Source: Deltaproteobacteria bacterium
GTDB taxonomy: Bacteria; Desulfobacterota; Desulfuromonadia; Desulfuromonadales; JAAYDE01
NCBI GenBank assembly: GCA_016926265.1
Contig: JAFGOW010000200.1
Coordinates: forward strand, 1 to 39,328
Length of the DNA stretch: 39,328 nucleotides
Direction of reading: 5' to 3'
The notes below the pieces were generated by a model. It was not told the DNA's origin. It ran no database searches and saw only the letters and a list, made by a program, of their open reading frames with translations. Shown piece by piece: positions 16,866 to 25,536 of this stretch. Each line of letters begins with the position of its first letter. Position 1 is the first letter of the stretch. The position numbers were made by a program, and so were the translations under genes.

Positions 16866-17393
16866 ATGAAATCGCGTTTGATGTTGGCGTTATCGATGAT
16901 GGTCTTGCTGCTGGTCTCCCCGGTTATGGCCGCCGAGACCAAGATTGGTTTTGTGGACCTGAACATGGCTTTGAACAAATGCCAGGCCGGCAAAAGCGCC
17001 AAGGAAAAGATCACCGTCAAATACAAAGAACTGGAAGGGGAATTCTCCGCCCGCCAGAAAGAACTTAAGCTTCTCAAAGAAGAACTGGAGAAGCAGGGGA
17101 GTTTGCTGTCGGCCGATGCCAAGACCGAAAAAGAACGGCAATACCAAAACAAAGTAAAAGATTTCCAACGGTTTGCAAAGGATGCCCAGGATACCATCAA
17201 ACAGCAGGAAAGCGATTTTACCCGCGAGATCCTCAAGGAACTGCTGCTGCTGACGAGAGATATGGGCAAAGAGGGAAAATATACCCTGATCATGGAGAAA
17301 CGGGAGGGCTCCATCATTTATGGCGCCCAAGAGATCGACCTGACCGAACAACTCATCAAGCGTCACGATCAGAAAACCAAGAAAACCAAGTAG
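16866..17393 (+). CDS. skp: Periplasmic chaperone Skp/OmpH
   Basis: Trimeric periplasmic chaperone that holds unfolded outer-membrane proteins on the way to BamA, encoded just upstream. The 175-residue precursor has a signal peptide (MKSRLMLALSMMVLLLVSPVMAAE, cleavage likely after AMA/AE near residue 22-23) and KIGFVDLNMALNKCQAGKSA, the conserved beta-strand start. A long charged coiled coil rich in K, E and Q follows (about 40-125), forming the tentacles, then EGSIIYGAQEIDLTEQLIKRHD. An AGAAGGAAGGAG ribosome binding site precedes the ATG. Synteny bamA-skp-lpxD-fabZ-lpxA is the same as in E. coli. Confidence 0.93.
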   Translation: MKSRLMLALSMMVLLLVSPVMAAETKIGFVDLNMALNKCQAGKSAKEKITVKYKELEGEFSARQKELKLLKEELEKQGSLLSADAKTEKERQYQNKVKDFQRFAKDAQDTIKQQESDFTREILKELLLLTRDMGKEGKYTLIMEKREGSIIYGAQEIDLTEQLIKRHDQKTKKTK

Positions 17394-17402
17394 GAGGGCA
17401 CC

Positions 17403-18443
17403 TTGGCCACACTCGGCGAACTGGCGGCATGGGTTGGGGGGCGCCTGACCGGCAATCCCGATCTGGAGGTTAAGGGGGTGGCCCCCATCGACTCGGCCGG
17501 GGAAGGGGAGATCACCTTCCTCTCCAACCCCAAATATTTCAAGCGGCTTTCCGGGTGCCGGGCATCGGCCATCATTCTTCCGCCCGGCGTGGAATGCCCG
17601 ATTCCCGCCATCGTGAGCCCAAACCCCTACCTGGCTTTCGCCAAGATCCTGACGGCTCTGGCCTGTCCCTCTCCTGAACCCAAAGGGGTCATGGCGGGAA
17701 GCATCGTTTCCCCGTCCGCGGTCCTGGGGGAGAGCGTTACCATTCATCCGGGGTGTGTTGTCGGGGACCAGGTCCGGATTGGCGACGGGGTCGTTCTTCA
17801 TCCCAACGTGGTGCTCTACGAGGGGGTGGTCATCGGCGATCACTCCCTGCTCCACGCCGGGGTCGTGGTCCGGGAACGGTGCCGGATCGGATCCCATGTC
17901 ATCATTCAGCCTTCGGCCGTAATCGGCGGCGACGGATTCGGGTTCGCGCCGGACGGCGCGGGCTATTTTAAAATCCCCCAGGTCGGCATCGTGATCGTCG
18001 AAGACGGCGTCGAGATCGGCGCCGGCACCTGTATCGACCGGGCTACCCTGGGCGTGACCCGGATCGGGAAGGGTACCAAGATCGACAACCTGGTTCAGGT
18101 CGCCCATAACGTCGTCATCGGGGAAAATACCGTGATCGTTTCCCAGGTGGGGATTGCCGGCAGCACCGAGATCGGCAACCACTGTACTTTGGGAGGTCAG
18201 GTTGCCGTCGCCGGACATCTCAAGATCGGCGACAACGTCATGCTCGGCGCCCGCAGCGGGGTTTCCGGCAACCTGGAGCCGAACCAGATCCTGTCAGGCG
18301 CTCCCGTGATGCCCCACCGGCAATTCCTCAAGGCGGCGACCACCTTTTCCCACCTGCCGGAAATGCGCCGGGAACTGACCCAACTCCAGAACCGCATGAG
18401 GGAGCTGGAACAACAATTGGAAGAAAGGGAAAAGCTCTCATGA
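17403..18443 (+). CDS. lpxD: UDP-3-O-acyl-glucosamine N-acyltransferase LpxD
   Basis: Third step of lipid A synthesis: transfers a hydroxyacyl chain from ACP to the 2-amino group of UDP-3-O-acyl-GlcN. The 346-residue protein has an N-terminal uridine-binding domain ([21 protein letters not shown]), a left-handed beta-helix of hexapeptide repeats (about 100-300) with the catalytic histidine in [10 protein letters not shown] (H235), and a C-terminal helical coiled tail ([24 protein letters not shown]). The start is a TTG at 17403, ten nt after the skp stop, with AGGAGGGCACC upstream. If the sugar already carries a 3-amino group, this enzyme would act on the diamino substrate. It overlaps fabZ by 4 nt. 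Confidence 0.95.
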   Translation: MATLGELAAWVGGRLTGNPDLEVKGVAPIDSAGEGEITFLSNPKYFKRLSGCRASAIILPPGVECPIPAIVSPNPYLAFAKILTALACPSPEPKGVMAGSIVSPSAVLGESVTIHPGCVVGDQVRIGDGVVLHPNVVLYEGVVIGDHSLLHAGVVVRERCRIGSHVIIQPSAVIGGDGFGFAPDGAGYFKIPQVGIVIVEDGVEIGAGTCIDRATLGVTRIGKGTKIDNLVQVAHNVVIGENTVIVSQVGIAGSTEIGNHCTLGGQVAVAGHLKIGDNVMLGARSGVSGNLEPNQILSGAPVMPHRQFLKAATTFSHLPEMRRELTQLQNRMRELEQQLEEREKLS

Positions 18444-18886
18444 TACTCGACATTCTTGGAATCATGGATATTCTCCGTCACCGTTTCCCCTTTCTGCTGG
18501 TCGATCGGATTCTCTCGATCCAAGACGGCAAAAAAATTGTCGCCGTCAAAAACGTCACCGCCAACGAACCCTTTTTCCCAGGGCATTTTCCCGGTGAGCC
18601 GATCATGCCCGGTGTTTTGATCATTGAGGCCATGGCCCAGGCCGGGGCCATTCTGGCCATCGTCTCCGATAAGATTCCCCGCAATCACGTCACCTATTTC
18701 GGGGGCATTGACAACGCCCGTTTCCGGCGCCCGGTGGTTCCCGGCGACGTGCTGCGGCTCGAACTGGAAATCTCCAACAAGCGGCGCGGCATCTATTTTC
18801 TCACCGGCAAGGCCTATGTTGACGACCAACTGGCGGCCGAAGCCGATCTGAAAGCCACTTTTGCCCTCAAGGACCTTCCGTCATGA
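18440..18886 (+). CDS. fabZ: 3-hydroxyacyl-ACP dehydratase FabZ
   Basis: Dehydrates beta-hydroxyacyl-ACP in fatty-acid elongation, competing with LpxA/LpxD for the hydroxyacyl-ACP pool. The 148-residue hot-dog-fold protein has the signature [11 protein letters not shown] and the active site [23 protein letters not shown] with H49 and E63, the same residue numbers as in the Pseudomonas enzyme. It overlaps lpxD at the start and lpxA at the end by 4 nt each, so translation is coupled, which helps balance membrane phospholipid and LPS supply. Confidence 0.97.
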   Translation: MILDILGIMDILRHRFPFLLVDRILSIQDGKKIVAVKNVTANEPFFPGHFPGEPIMPGVLIIEAMAQAGAILAIVSDKIPRNHVTYFGGIDNARFRRPVVPGDVLRLELEISNKRRGIYFLTGKAYVDDQLAAEADLKATFALKDLPS

Positions 18887-19653
18887 TCCATGAAACCGCC
18901 GTAGTGCATCCGGGAGGCCGGATTTCCGAGAAGGTCACCATCGGTCCCTTCGCTGTTATCGGCGAATTTGTCGAGATCGGGGAAGGGACCACCGTCGGCC
19001 CCCATGCCGTGATCGAGGGGCGCACCGTGATTGGCCGCGACAACCGCATCTTCCAGTTCGCCTCGGTGGGGGCCGTTCCCCAGGATCTCAAATACCGGGG
19101 CGAGGAGACCCGCCTGGTTATCGGCGACCGGAACCAGATTCGGGAGTTTACCACCATCCACATCGGCACCGAGGGCGGGGGCGGCGTCACCCGGATCGGC
19201 GATGATAACCTGTTCATGGCCTATTCCCATGTGGGGCACGACAGCCAGGTCGGGAATCACGCCATTTTTGCCAACTGCGCCACCCTCGGCGGCCATGTCG
19301 AGGTCCAGGACTACGCCATCCTCGGAGGGCTTTCCGGCATCCACCAGTTCACCCGCATCGGATGCCATTGCATGATCAGCGGCGGTTCCATGGTGGGGCA
19401 GGACATCCCCCCCTATATCATTGCGCAGGGGGACCGGGCCAAACCGATCGGCATCAATATCGTCGGGTTGCGGCGGCGGGGGTTTACGGATCCTTCCATC
19501 CACAGCATTAAGGAAGCCTTTCGGCTCGTGTTCCGGTCCGGGCTGAAGAGAACCGAGGCCTTTGCCCGGATCGCCAAAGAGGTGGAGCCAACCCCCGAAT
19601 TGAAAAGGTTTCTGGAATTTTTTGAAAACAGCCGGCGCGGAATTGCCCGCTGA
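18883..19653 (+). CDS. lpxA: Acyl-ACP-UDP-sugar O/N-acyltransferase LpxA
   Basis: First committed acyl transfer of lipid A synthesis, from hydroxyacyl-ACP to position 3 of the UDP-sugar. The 256-residue protein is a left-handed beta-helix with hexapeptide repeats and a C-terminal helical domain (GLRRRGFTDPSIHSIKEAFRLVFRSGL). The catalytic histidine is H119 in SHVGHDSQVG (equivalent to E. coli H125). Where E. coli has TIHRGT, this protein has TIHIGT. The two genes after the following gap look like GnnA and GnnB, so the acceptor may be UDP-GlcNAc3N and the product amide-linked. Acceptor preference cannot be read with certainty from the sequence. It is the last gene of the tightly overlapped series; a 195-nt gap follows. 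Confidence 0.95.
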   Translation: MIHETAVVHPGGRISEKVTIGPFAVIGEFVEIGEGTTVGPHAVIEGRTVIGRDNRIFQFASVGAVPQDLKYRGEETRLVIGDRNQIREFTTIHIGTEGGGGVTRIGDDNLFMAYSHVGHDSQVGNHAIFANCATLGGHVEVQDYAILGGLSGIHQFTRIGCHCMISGGSMVGQDIPPYIIAQGDRAKPIGINIVGLRRRGFTDPSIHSIKEAFRLVFRSGLKRTEAFARIAKEVEPTPELKRFLEFFENSRRGIAR

Positions 19654-19812
19654 CCGGGTGGAGGGGAACGAAAAAAGGGAGAAACGACGGCTTACCGCCG
19701 GACTCCGGTTGCCAGGCGCGATTCTTTAGGCACGGGCAGAGAAGGGATCTTCGCCGCCGAGCTGAAAGATGAGGCGCCTGTCTGTGCGCTCAAAACAGCT
19801 TTGATTCCCTAG

Positions 19813-19831
19813 AGACGGGAAACGGCCGTCT
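19813..19831 (+). repeat. Short hairpin just before the GnnA-like gene
   Basis: AGACGG and CCGTCT form a 6-bp stem with a 7-nt loop, ending a few bases before the GAGGAGA ribosome binding site of the oxidoreductase gene. It lies at the end of the 195-nt lpxA-oxidoreductase gap. It could modulate translation; there is no T-run for termination. Confidence 0.3.
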
Positions 19832-19848
19832 TGTGTGAGGAGAGAAAA

Positions 19849-20796
19849 ATGACATTGCGGGCCGGAGTGATTGGGGTGGGTTACCTGGGAAGGTTTCACG
19901 CCCAGAAATATGCCTTGCTGGAGGAGACGGAACTGGTCGGGGTTGTGGATGTCGACCGGCAGCGCGCCGAGGAGATTGCCGCCGAGTGCCGGACCAGGGC
20001 ATTTGGCGATTACCGGGAGTTGCTCGGGGAGGTCGACCTGGTTTCCATCGCGGTTCCCACCCACCATCATTTTGCCGTCGCCAGGGATTGCCTGGATGCC
20101 GGGCGTCACGTGCTGATCGAAAAGCCGATCACGGAGACGGTGGCCGAGGCGGAGGAACTCATCGAAATCGCCCGGAAACAGCGGCTGGTGTTCCAGGTAG
20201 GGCATCTGGAACGTTTCAACCCGGCCATTCTGGCCCTCGAAGGGGTGTTGAAGCAACCGATGTTCATCGAATCCCATCGCCTTGCTCCCTTCAAGCCCCG
20301 CGGCACCGATGTCAATGTTGTTCTCGATCTGATGATTCACGACATCGACATCATTTTGAGTGCGGTCCGTTCCGATATCATCGACATTCACGCCGTCGGG
20401 GTGCCCGTTCTCTCCGAAGAGGTCGATATCGCCAACGCACGCCTTCAGTTCGCCACCGGTTGCGTGGCCAACATCACCGCCAGCCGGGTCAGCCGCGAGG
20501 CGATGCGGAAGATCAGGCTGTTTCAGGCCGATGCCTACATCAGTATCGATTATCAGTCCCGAAACATCACCGTGCTGCGGAAAAAAGAGGGAGAGACCGC
20601 CATTCCGGGCCTTCCCAACATTGGCCTGGAATCCCATTCCTTCGGCCAGAGCGATGCCCTGCTCGAGGAGATCAAAGCTTTCGTCAATGCGATCCGGAAC
20701 GGGAAAGCGCCGGTGGTGACCGCCGAGGACGGCAAGAAGGCTCTGGAGGTCGCCATTCGTATCAATGAGTGTTTACTGCCGGTCTTGAAAAAATAA
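19849..20796 (+). CDS. gnnA: Gfo/Idh/MocA oxidoreductase, probable GnnA (UDP-GlcNAc 3-dehydrogenase)
   Basis: NAD-dependent sugar oxidoreductase of 315 residues. The Rossmann fold starts at RAGVIGVGYLGRFHAQKYALL with VVDVD closing the nucleotide site; the family segments EKPITET and FQVGHLERFNPAI follow, with HDIDII in the substrate domain. The ATG at 19849 with GAGGAGA upstream is preferred over the TTG at 19831 used in the track. In Acidithiobacillus ferrooxidans, GnnA oxidises the 3-OH of UDP-GlcNAc and GnnB aminates it, and (from memory) the two genes lie between lpxA and lpxB as here. The following aminotransferase gene supports this function. An alternative is a rare-sugar pathway unrelated to lipid A, but the position makes lipid A much more likely. 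Confidence 0.75.
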   Translation: MTLRAGVIGVGYLGRFHAQKYALLEETELVGVVDVDRQRAEEIAAECRTRAFGDYRELLGEVDLVSIAVPTHHHFAVARDCLDAGRHVLIEKPITETVAEAEELIEIARKQRLVFQVGHLERFNPAILALEGVLKQPMFIESHRLAPFKPRGTDVNVVLDLMIHDIDIILSAVRSDIIDIHAVGVPVLSEEVDIANARLQFATGCVANITASRVSREAMRKIRLFQADAYISIDYQSRNITVLRKKEGETAIPGLPNIGLESHSFGQSDALLEEIKAFVNAIRNGKAPVVTAEDGKKALEVAIRINECLLPVLKK

Positions 20797-20830
20797 AGTC
20801 CCATCATTCCAAACCCAGAGGGTGATAATC

Positions 20831-21925
20831 ATGGCCATACCAATGGTTGATCTCAAACGCCAGCTTGCCGATATCCGTCAGGAAATCGATGAAGGCATCG
20901 CGTCCGTACTGGACAGTACCCAGTTTATTCTGGGGCCCAACGTCACGGCGCTGGAACAGGAGACGGCGGTTTATCTTGGTGTCAAGCACGCCATAGGCGT
21001 CGCCTCCGGAACCGATGCGCTTCATCTGGCGCTGCGGGCCGCCGGCATCCGGGAAGGGGATGAGGTGATCACCAGCCCCTTCACCTTTATCGCCACCGCG
21101 GAAGCGATCAGCTATCTGGGAGCCAAACCGGTGTTTGTCGATATCGATCCCGACACCTTCAACATCGCTGCCGATCGGATTGAAGCCGCCATCACCCCGC
21201 GTACCAGAGCGGTGCTGCCGGTGCATCTGTTCGGCCATCCGGCCGAGATGAAAATGATCGGTGAGATTTGCGACCGCCACAAGCTACATCTCATCGAGGA
21301 TTGCGCCCAATCCTTCGGCGCCGCCTTTGGCGGGCGGCAGACCGGCGCTTTCGGCGCTTTCGGGTGTTTTTCTTTCTTCCCGAGCAAGAATCTGGGCGGC
21401 TATGGGGACGGCGGCTTGATCACCACCGATGACGACCGGTTGGCGGGCGAGGTGCGGGTGCTGAGGAATCACGGCAGCCGGGAGCGTTACGTCCATTCCC
21501 TCATCGGTTACAACTCCCGTCTCGACGAACTGCAGGCGGTCATTCTCCGGGTCAAGCTCAAGTATATCGACCGTTACAATCAGTCGCGGCGCGAAAATGC
21601 CTATTATTACAACCGGTGTCTCAACCACCCCGACATCCGGACGCCGGCCGAGCGGGAGGGCGTTCGTCACGTCTATCATCAGTACACGATCCTGGTTCCC
21701 GACCGCGCCCCGATCCAAAAGGCCCTTCAGGAGGCGGGAATCGCCTCGGCCGTTTACTATCCCATTCCGCTCCATCGGCAGGATGTCTATCTCTCCACCC
21801 ATGGGGACGTTTCCTGCCCGGTTACGGAGGAGACGGCGAAGCGGGTTCTGTCGCTGCCCATTTTCCCGGAATTGACCCAGGCCCAGATCGAGCAGATATG
21901 CGGGATCATTCTTCAGGCCCTTTAG
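20831..21925 (+). CDS. gnnB: DegT/DnrJ/EryC1 sugar aminotransferase, probable GnnB
   Basis: PLP-dependent sugar aminotransferase of 364 residues, predicted to convert the 3-keto product of the upstream oxidoreductase to UDP-GlcNAc3N with glutamate as donor. It has the family N-terminus IPMVDLKRQLADI, the PLP phosphate loop region GVASGTDALHLALRA, IEDCAQSFGA with the pyridine-nitrogen aspartate, and the Schiff-base lysine K186 in SFFPSKNLGGYGDGG. The ORF begins with a GTG at 20822; the ATG at 20831 has AGAGGG at good spacing and is preferred. lpxB follows after 11 nt. Similar enzymes make many 3-amino or 4-amino sugars, so the product is inferred from position and not from sequence alone. Confidence 0.75.
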   Translation: MAIPMVDLKRQLADIRQEIDEGIASVLDSTQFILGPNVTALEQETAVYLGVKHAIGVASGTDALHLALRAAGIREGDEVITSPFTFIATAEAISYLGAKPVFVDIDPDTFNIAADRIEAAITPRTRAVLPVHLFGHPAEMKMIGEICDRHKLHLIEDCAQSFGAAFGGRQTGAFGAFGCFSFFPSKNLGGYGDGGLITTDDDRLAGEVRVLRNHGSRERYVHSLIGYNSRLDELQAVILRVKLKYIDRYNQSRRENAYYYNRCLNHPDIRTPAEREGVRHVYHQYTILVPDRAPIQKALQEAGIASAVYYPIPLHRQDVYLSTHGDVSCPVTEETAKRVLSLPIFPELTQAQIEQICGIILQAL

Positions 21926-21936
21926 AAACAGGGGGC

Positions 21937-23100
21937 GTGAAGGAGCCCCGCGGCCGCCGGGCGCTGATTGTCACCGGGGAGGATTCGGGGGATCTGCACG
22001 GCGCCAACCTGATCAAGGCGTGCCGGGAAATCGATCCCGAACTCGGTTTTTTCGGTATCGGCGGCTCCCGGATGGCCGAGGCCGGCTGCCGGATCATCCT
22101 CTCCAGCGCGGAACTGGCCGTGGTAGGGGCGGTGGAGGTGGTCGCCCACCTTCCCTCCATTCTCGGTGCTTTTCAACTCTTGAAAATGGAGTTGCAGCAG
22201 CAGCCGCGCCCCGATCTGCTGATCCTGATCGATTTTCCCGAGTTCAATCTGCGGGTCGCCAAAATGGCCCGGAAACAGGGAATCCCGGTCCTTTACTACG
22301 TCAGTCCGCAGGTCTGGGCGTGGCGCCGCTATCGGGTCAAAAAAATCGCCCGGCTGGTGGACCGGCTGGCGGTGATCCTCCCCTTCGAGGCCGAGATCTA
22401 CCGTCCCCATGGGGTCCGGGTCGAATACGTTGGCAATCCCCTGATGGACGATTTCCGGCGGGAATGCTCCCGCGAGGAATTCCTTGGGCGCTACGGTTTC
22501 GATGCCGCCTCCCCTCTCATCGGGCTGTTTCCCGGCAGTCGCCGCAACGAATTGAAATACATGCTGGATACGGTTCTGGCCGCCGCCGGTCTCATTGCGA
22601 GGCGACGGCCGGAAGCCCAGTTCGTGCTGCCGGTGGCTCCTTCCCTGAAGGAGGAAAACCTCGCCCCGGCCGTCCGCGACTGCGGACTGCCGATTCGGAT
22701 GGTGAGGGATAACATTTACGATGTCGCCGGTTCCTGTGACGCTGTAATCTGCGTCTCCGGGACCGCAACCCTTCAGGTGGCGCTGGCCGCGACGCCGATG
22801 GTGATCCTTTATAAGCTCTCCCCCCTCACTTACTGGCTGGGGCGGTTGCTGGTCAGGGTGCCCTTTATTGGCCTGGCCAATATCGTTGCCGGCAAGGGGG
22901 TGGTGAAGGAATTGATTCAGGACCAGGCTTCTCCGGAAAATATCGCGGCGGAAATCCTCCGTTTTCTGAACGATACCGATTATGCGGAGGGTGTCCGGAA
23001 GGAGCTGATGGCGGTTCGGAACCAAATGGGGGAAGGGGGCTGTTCGCTGAAGGTGGCCCGCATGGCTTCGGAGATGAGCTTCGGGGTCCAAAAACCTTGA
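21937..23100 (+). CDS. lpxB: Lipid A disaccharide synthase LpxB
   Basis: GT19 glycosyltransferase that joins UDP-2,3-diacyl-sugar and lipid X to form the tetra-acylated lipid A disaccharide at the inner membrane. The 387-residue product begins ALIVTGEDSGDLHGANLIKA (the LpxB glycine-rich N-terminus) and contains FFGIGGSRMAEAG, DFPEFNLRVAKMARKQGIPVLYYVSPQVWAWR, LPFEAEIYRPHGVRVEYVGNPL and LFPGSRRNELKYML. The track extends to 21616, but that part overlaps the aminotransferase out of frame. The first plausible start is GTG at 21937 (AGGGGGC upstream). No UDP-diacylglucosamine pyrophosphatase (LpxH or LpxI) is encoded next to it, so lipid X production must rely on a gene elsewhere. Confidence 0.95.
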   Translation: MKEPRGRRALIVTGEDSGDLHGANLIKACREIDPELGFFGIGGSRMAEAGCRIILSSAELAVVGAVEVVAHLPSILGAFQLLKMELQQQPRPDLLILIDFPEFNLRVAKMARKQGIPVLYYVSPQVWAWRRYRVKKIARLVDRLAVILPFEAEIYRPHGVRVEYVGNPLMDDFRRECSREEFLGRYGFDAASPLIGLFPGSRRNELKYMLDTVLAAAGLIARRRPEAQFVLPVAPSLKEENLAPAVRDCGLPIRMVRDNIYDVAGSCDAVICVSGTATLQVALAATPMVILYKLSPLTYWLGRLLVRVPFIGLANIVAGKGVVKELIQDQASPENIAAEILRFLNDTDYAEGVRKELMAVRNQMGEGGCSLKVARMASEMSFGVQKP

Positions 23101-23114
23101 AAATTTTATAAAAA

Positions 23115-24887
23115 ATGGCCGTTCTTGCAAACCCCCATACCGGGATCATTTTCCGGCGTATCCTCCAATATTCCCGTCCCTACCTCTGGAGAATCGGGGG
23201 CGCCTTGGCGGCTTCCCTGGTGGTGGGAGCCACCGACGTGGCATCCGCCAAACTGGTTCAGCCGTTGATCGACAGGGTTCTCCAGCCCCAGGACCGGTCC
23301 TTGATCCCGCTGGTGCCGGTTTTCATCATCGGCCTTTTTGCGGTCAAGGGGGGGGCCAAATTCATCCAGGAGTACAACATCAAAACCTCCGGCGCCCTGG
23401 TGGTCCAGGATATCCGGAATGCGTTGTACTCCCACTGCCTTGGCCTTTCCCTGGGGTATTTCAATCAGAACAAGGCCGGCAATTTCATGTCCAGAATCTT
23501 GAACGACGTCGGTGTCATGCAACGTTCCGCCGCGGACATGCTGGTGGATGGGGCGCGGGAAAGCATTGCCCTGGTCGGCCTGACCATGCTGGTTTTCTAT
23601 AACGACTGGAAACTGGCCATCGCCGCCATTGTGGTTCTCCCCCTGTCCTTTTTTCCCGGCGCCTATGTCGGTAAAAGAATCAAGAAAAACTCCCGGAGCG
23701 GGCAGCAGGTCCTGGCGGATCTGACGGCCATCCTTCAGGAGACCTTTTCGGGCATGAAGGTGATCAAATCCTTCGGCACCGAGGATCTCGAACGACGGAA
23801 GTTTTTCGACCGCAATCGGAATTTTTACCATTTTATCCGCAAGGTTCTGAAATATGATTCCCTGTCGGCTCCGATCATCGAGGTAATAGCTTCCTTCGGG
23901 ATCGCCGCTGTTTTCTGGTTCGGCATCTATCGGGTGATCAACGGCTATATCACACTGGGGGAATTGTTCTCCTTCGGGGCCGCGGTGCTCATGATGTACG
24001 CGCCGCTGCGGCGTCTGATCAAAATCAACAACACCCTGCAGACCGTGGTCAGCGCCGCCGAAAGGGTTTTCGAGATTTTCGATCAACAGCCCGAGATCGT
24101 GGATCGTCCCGGGGCCCTGGAGTTGGACCGGGCGCGGGGCCAGGTATCGTTTCAGGGCGTCGGTTTTTCCTATGACGACGCTCCGGTGCTGAAAAACTTT
24201 TCCGTCGAGGCTTCCCCCGGCGAGATCGTGGCGCTGGTGGGGCCCAGCGGCGCCGGTAAAACCACGGCGGCTGCCCTTCTTTCGCGGTTTTACGACGTGC
24301 AGGAAGGGGCGATTTCCGTCGATGGCCATGATCTCCGCGACATCGCGCTGAAAAGTCTGCGGAAAAATATCGCCATGGTGGATCAGGAAACCTTCCTTTT
24401 CAACGATTCGGTGGCCAACAATATCCGTTACGGCCGTCCCCAGGCTTCCTTGGAGGATGTCCAAAAAGCCGCCGAGGCCGCCTATGCCGACCAGTTCATC
24501 CGGGAACTTCCCCATGGCTACGAGGAAATGATCGGCGACCGGGGGGTGCGCCTCTCCGGTGGGCAGCGTCAGCGGATCTGCATCGCCAGGGCGCTGTTGA
24601 TGGACGCCCCGATCCTGATCCTGGACGAAGCCACCAGTTCTCTTGACACCGAAAGTGAAACCGTCGTCCAGAAGGCCCTTCAGAATCTGATGAAGAACCG
24701 AACCACCTTCGTGATCGCTCACCGGCTCTCCACCGTTTTGAGCGCCCACAAGATCGTGGTTCTGGAAAACGGGATTGTCAAAGAGATCGGGAATCATCAG
24801 GAGCTTCTCAATAATCGTGGGCTTTACTGCAAGCTTTATGAAATCCAGTTCATGAGTCAGGATGGCAAGGAACCTTCTTCGCGATAA
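23115..24887 (+). CDS. msbA: Lipid A export ABC transporter MsbA
   Basis: Predicted homodimeric flippase moving core-lipid A across the inner membrane. The 590-residue half-transporter has an N-terminal six-helix domain (about 15-310, with GALVVQDIRNALYSHCLGLSLGYFNQNKAGNFMSRI and ETFSGMKVIKSFGTE typical of MsbA-type exporters). Its nucleotide-binding domain has Walker A GPSGAGKTT (376-384), signature LSGGQ (480-484), Walker B LILDEATSSLD and the H-loop IAHRLSTV. Its place between lpxB and waaA supports LPS export over a drug-export role. It overlaps the next gene by 26 nt. Confidence 0.9.
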   Translation: MAVLANPHTGIIFRRILQYSRPYLWRIGGALAASLVVGATDVASAKLVQPLIDRVLQPQDRSLIPLVPVFIIGLFAVKGGAKFIQEYNIKTSGALVVQDIRNALYSHCLGLSLGYFNQNKAGNFMSRILNDVGVMQRSAADMLVDGARESIALVGLTMLVFYNDWKLAIAAIVVLPLSFFPGAYVGKRIKKNSRSGQQVLADLTAILQETFSGMKVIKSFGTEDLERRKFFDRNRNFYHFIRKVLKYDSLSAPIIEVIASFGIAAVFWFGIYRVINGYITLGELFSFGAAVLMMYAPLRRLIKINNTLQTVVSAAERVFEIFDQQPEIVDRPGALELDRARGQVSFQGVGFSYDDAPVLKNFSVEASPGEIVALVGPSGAGKTTAAALLSRFYDVQEGAISVDGHDLRDIALKSLRKNIAMVDQETFLFNDSVANNIRYGRPQASLEDVQKAAEAAYADQFIRELPHGYEEMIGDRGVRLSGGQRQRICIARALLMDAPILILDEATSSLDTESETVVQKALQNLMKNRTTFVIAHRLSTVLSAHKIVVLENGIVKEIGNHQELLNNRGLYCKLYEIQFMSQDGKEPSSR

Positions 24888-25536
24888 ATTGCTGTTTTCA
24901 GTTGTCCCGTGGCTGGCCAAGGGGGTGATCTGCTTTTTGTGGAGCACCATGCGCACCGAGGTTCTGGGGGAAGAACACCCCCGTGAGTTCTGGAACCGAG
25001 GAGTTGGGATCATCTTCTCCCTGTGGCACGAGCAGCTGCTCATGATGGCCAAGGTCTATCGCGGGCCCGGCCTGAAAAGCCTGGTCAGCTCCTCCAAGGA
25101 CGGAGAAATCTTTACCAATGTGCTGAGGGTGTTCAATTACGGGGCCGTTCGCGGCTCTTCGTCGCGGCATGGGATGGCGGCCTTGAAGGAAATGGTCCGG
25201 GAGTGCCGTTCCGGCACCGATCTTGCGATCACTCCCGATGGGCCGAAAGGACCCCGCCACGAAGTCAAGCCGGGCATCGCCCAACTGGCGCGTCTCAGCG
25301 GTTCCCCGATCATTCTCATGTCCTTTGCCTGTAGCCGCGGCCATCGCTTCGCCTCGTGGGATCGTTTCGTCCTTCCGTACCCCTTCTCAACCGGGGTTTT
25401 CTGCTATTCGCGCCCCTATTTCCCCGAACAGGGGGAGGACGCGGAGTCGTTCCGGCTTCGGATCCAGCAGGGGATGGAGGAAAATCAGCTCAAGGCCGTG
25501 CGCCGTTTGGAGGAATTGGGTGTTTCTGCTATATGA
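24862..25536 (+). CDS. DUF374 lysophospholipid-type acyltransferase (LpxJ-like candidate)
   Basis: A 224-residue acyltransferase of the DUF374 family with a hydrophobic N-terminal segment (about 10-28). The predicted active-site segment is FSLWHEQLLMM (H56), which replaces the HX4D box of classical LpxL/LpxM enzymes. SSSKDGE (76-82), VRGSSSRHGMAAL (96-108) and TPDGPKGPRHEVKPG (124-138) are the family's characteristic blocks. It overlaps both msbA and waaA, so its role is almost surely in lipid A or Kdo-lipid A maturation. As I recall, the epsilonproteobacterial lipid A secondary acyltransferase LpxJ is of this non-canonical type; that assignment is inference. The position of the acyl chain it would add is unknown. 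Confidence 0.8.
   Translation: MARNLLRDKLLFSVVPWLAKGVICFLWSTMRTEVLGEEHPREFWNRGVGIIFSLWHEQLLMMAKVYRGPGLKSLVSSSKDGEIFTNVLRVFNYGAVRGSSSRHGMAALKEMVRECRSGTDLAITPDGPKGPRHEVKPGIAQLARLSGSPIILMSFACSRGHRFASWDRFVLPYPFSTGVFCYSRPYFPEQGEDAESFRLRIQQGMEENQLKAVRRLEELGVSAI

Noticed and set aside
19654-19848. Cyclic-di-GMP (GEMM) riboswitch in the lpxA gap
   Set aside because: A CTCCGGTTGCC stretch loosely resembles part of the motif, but the conserved CACGCACAGGGCAAACC core is absent.
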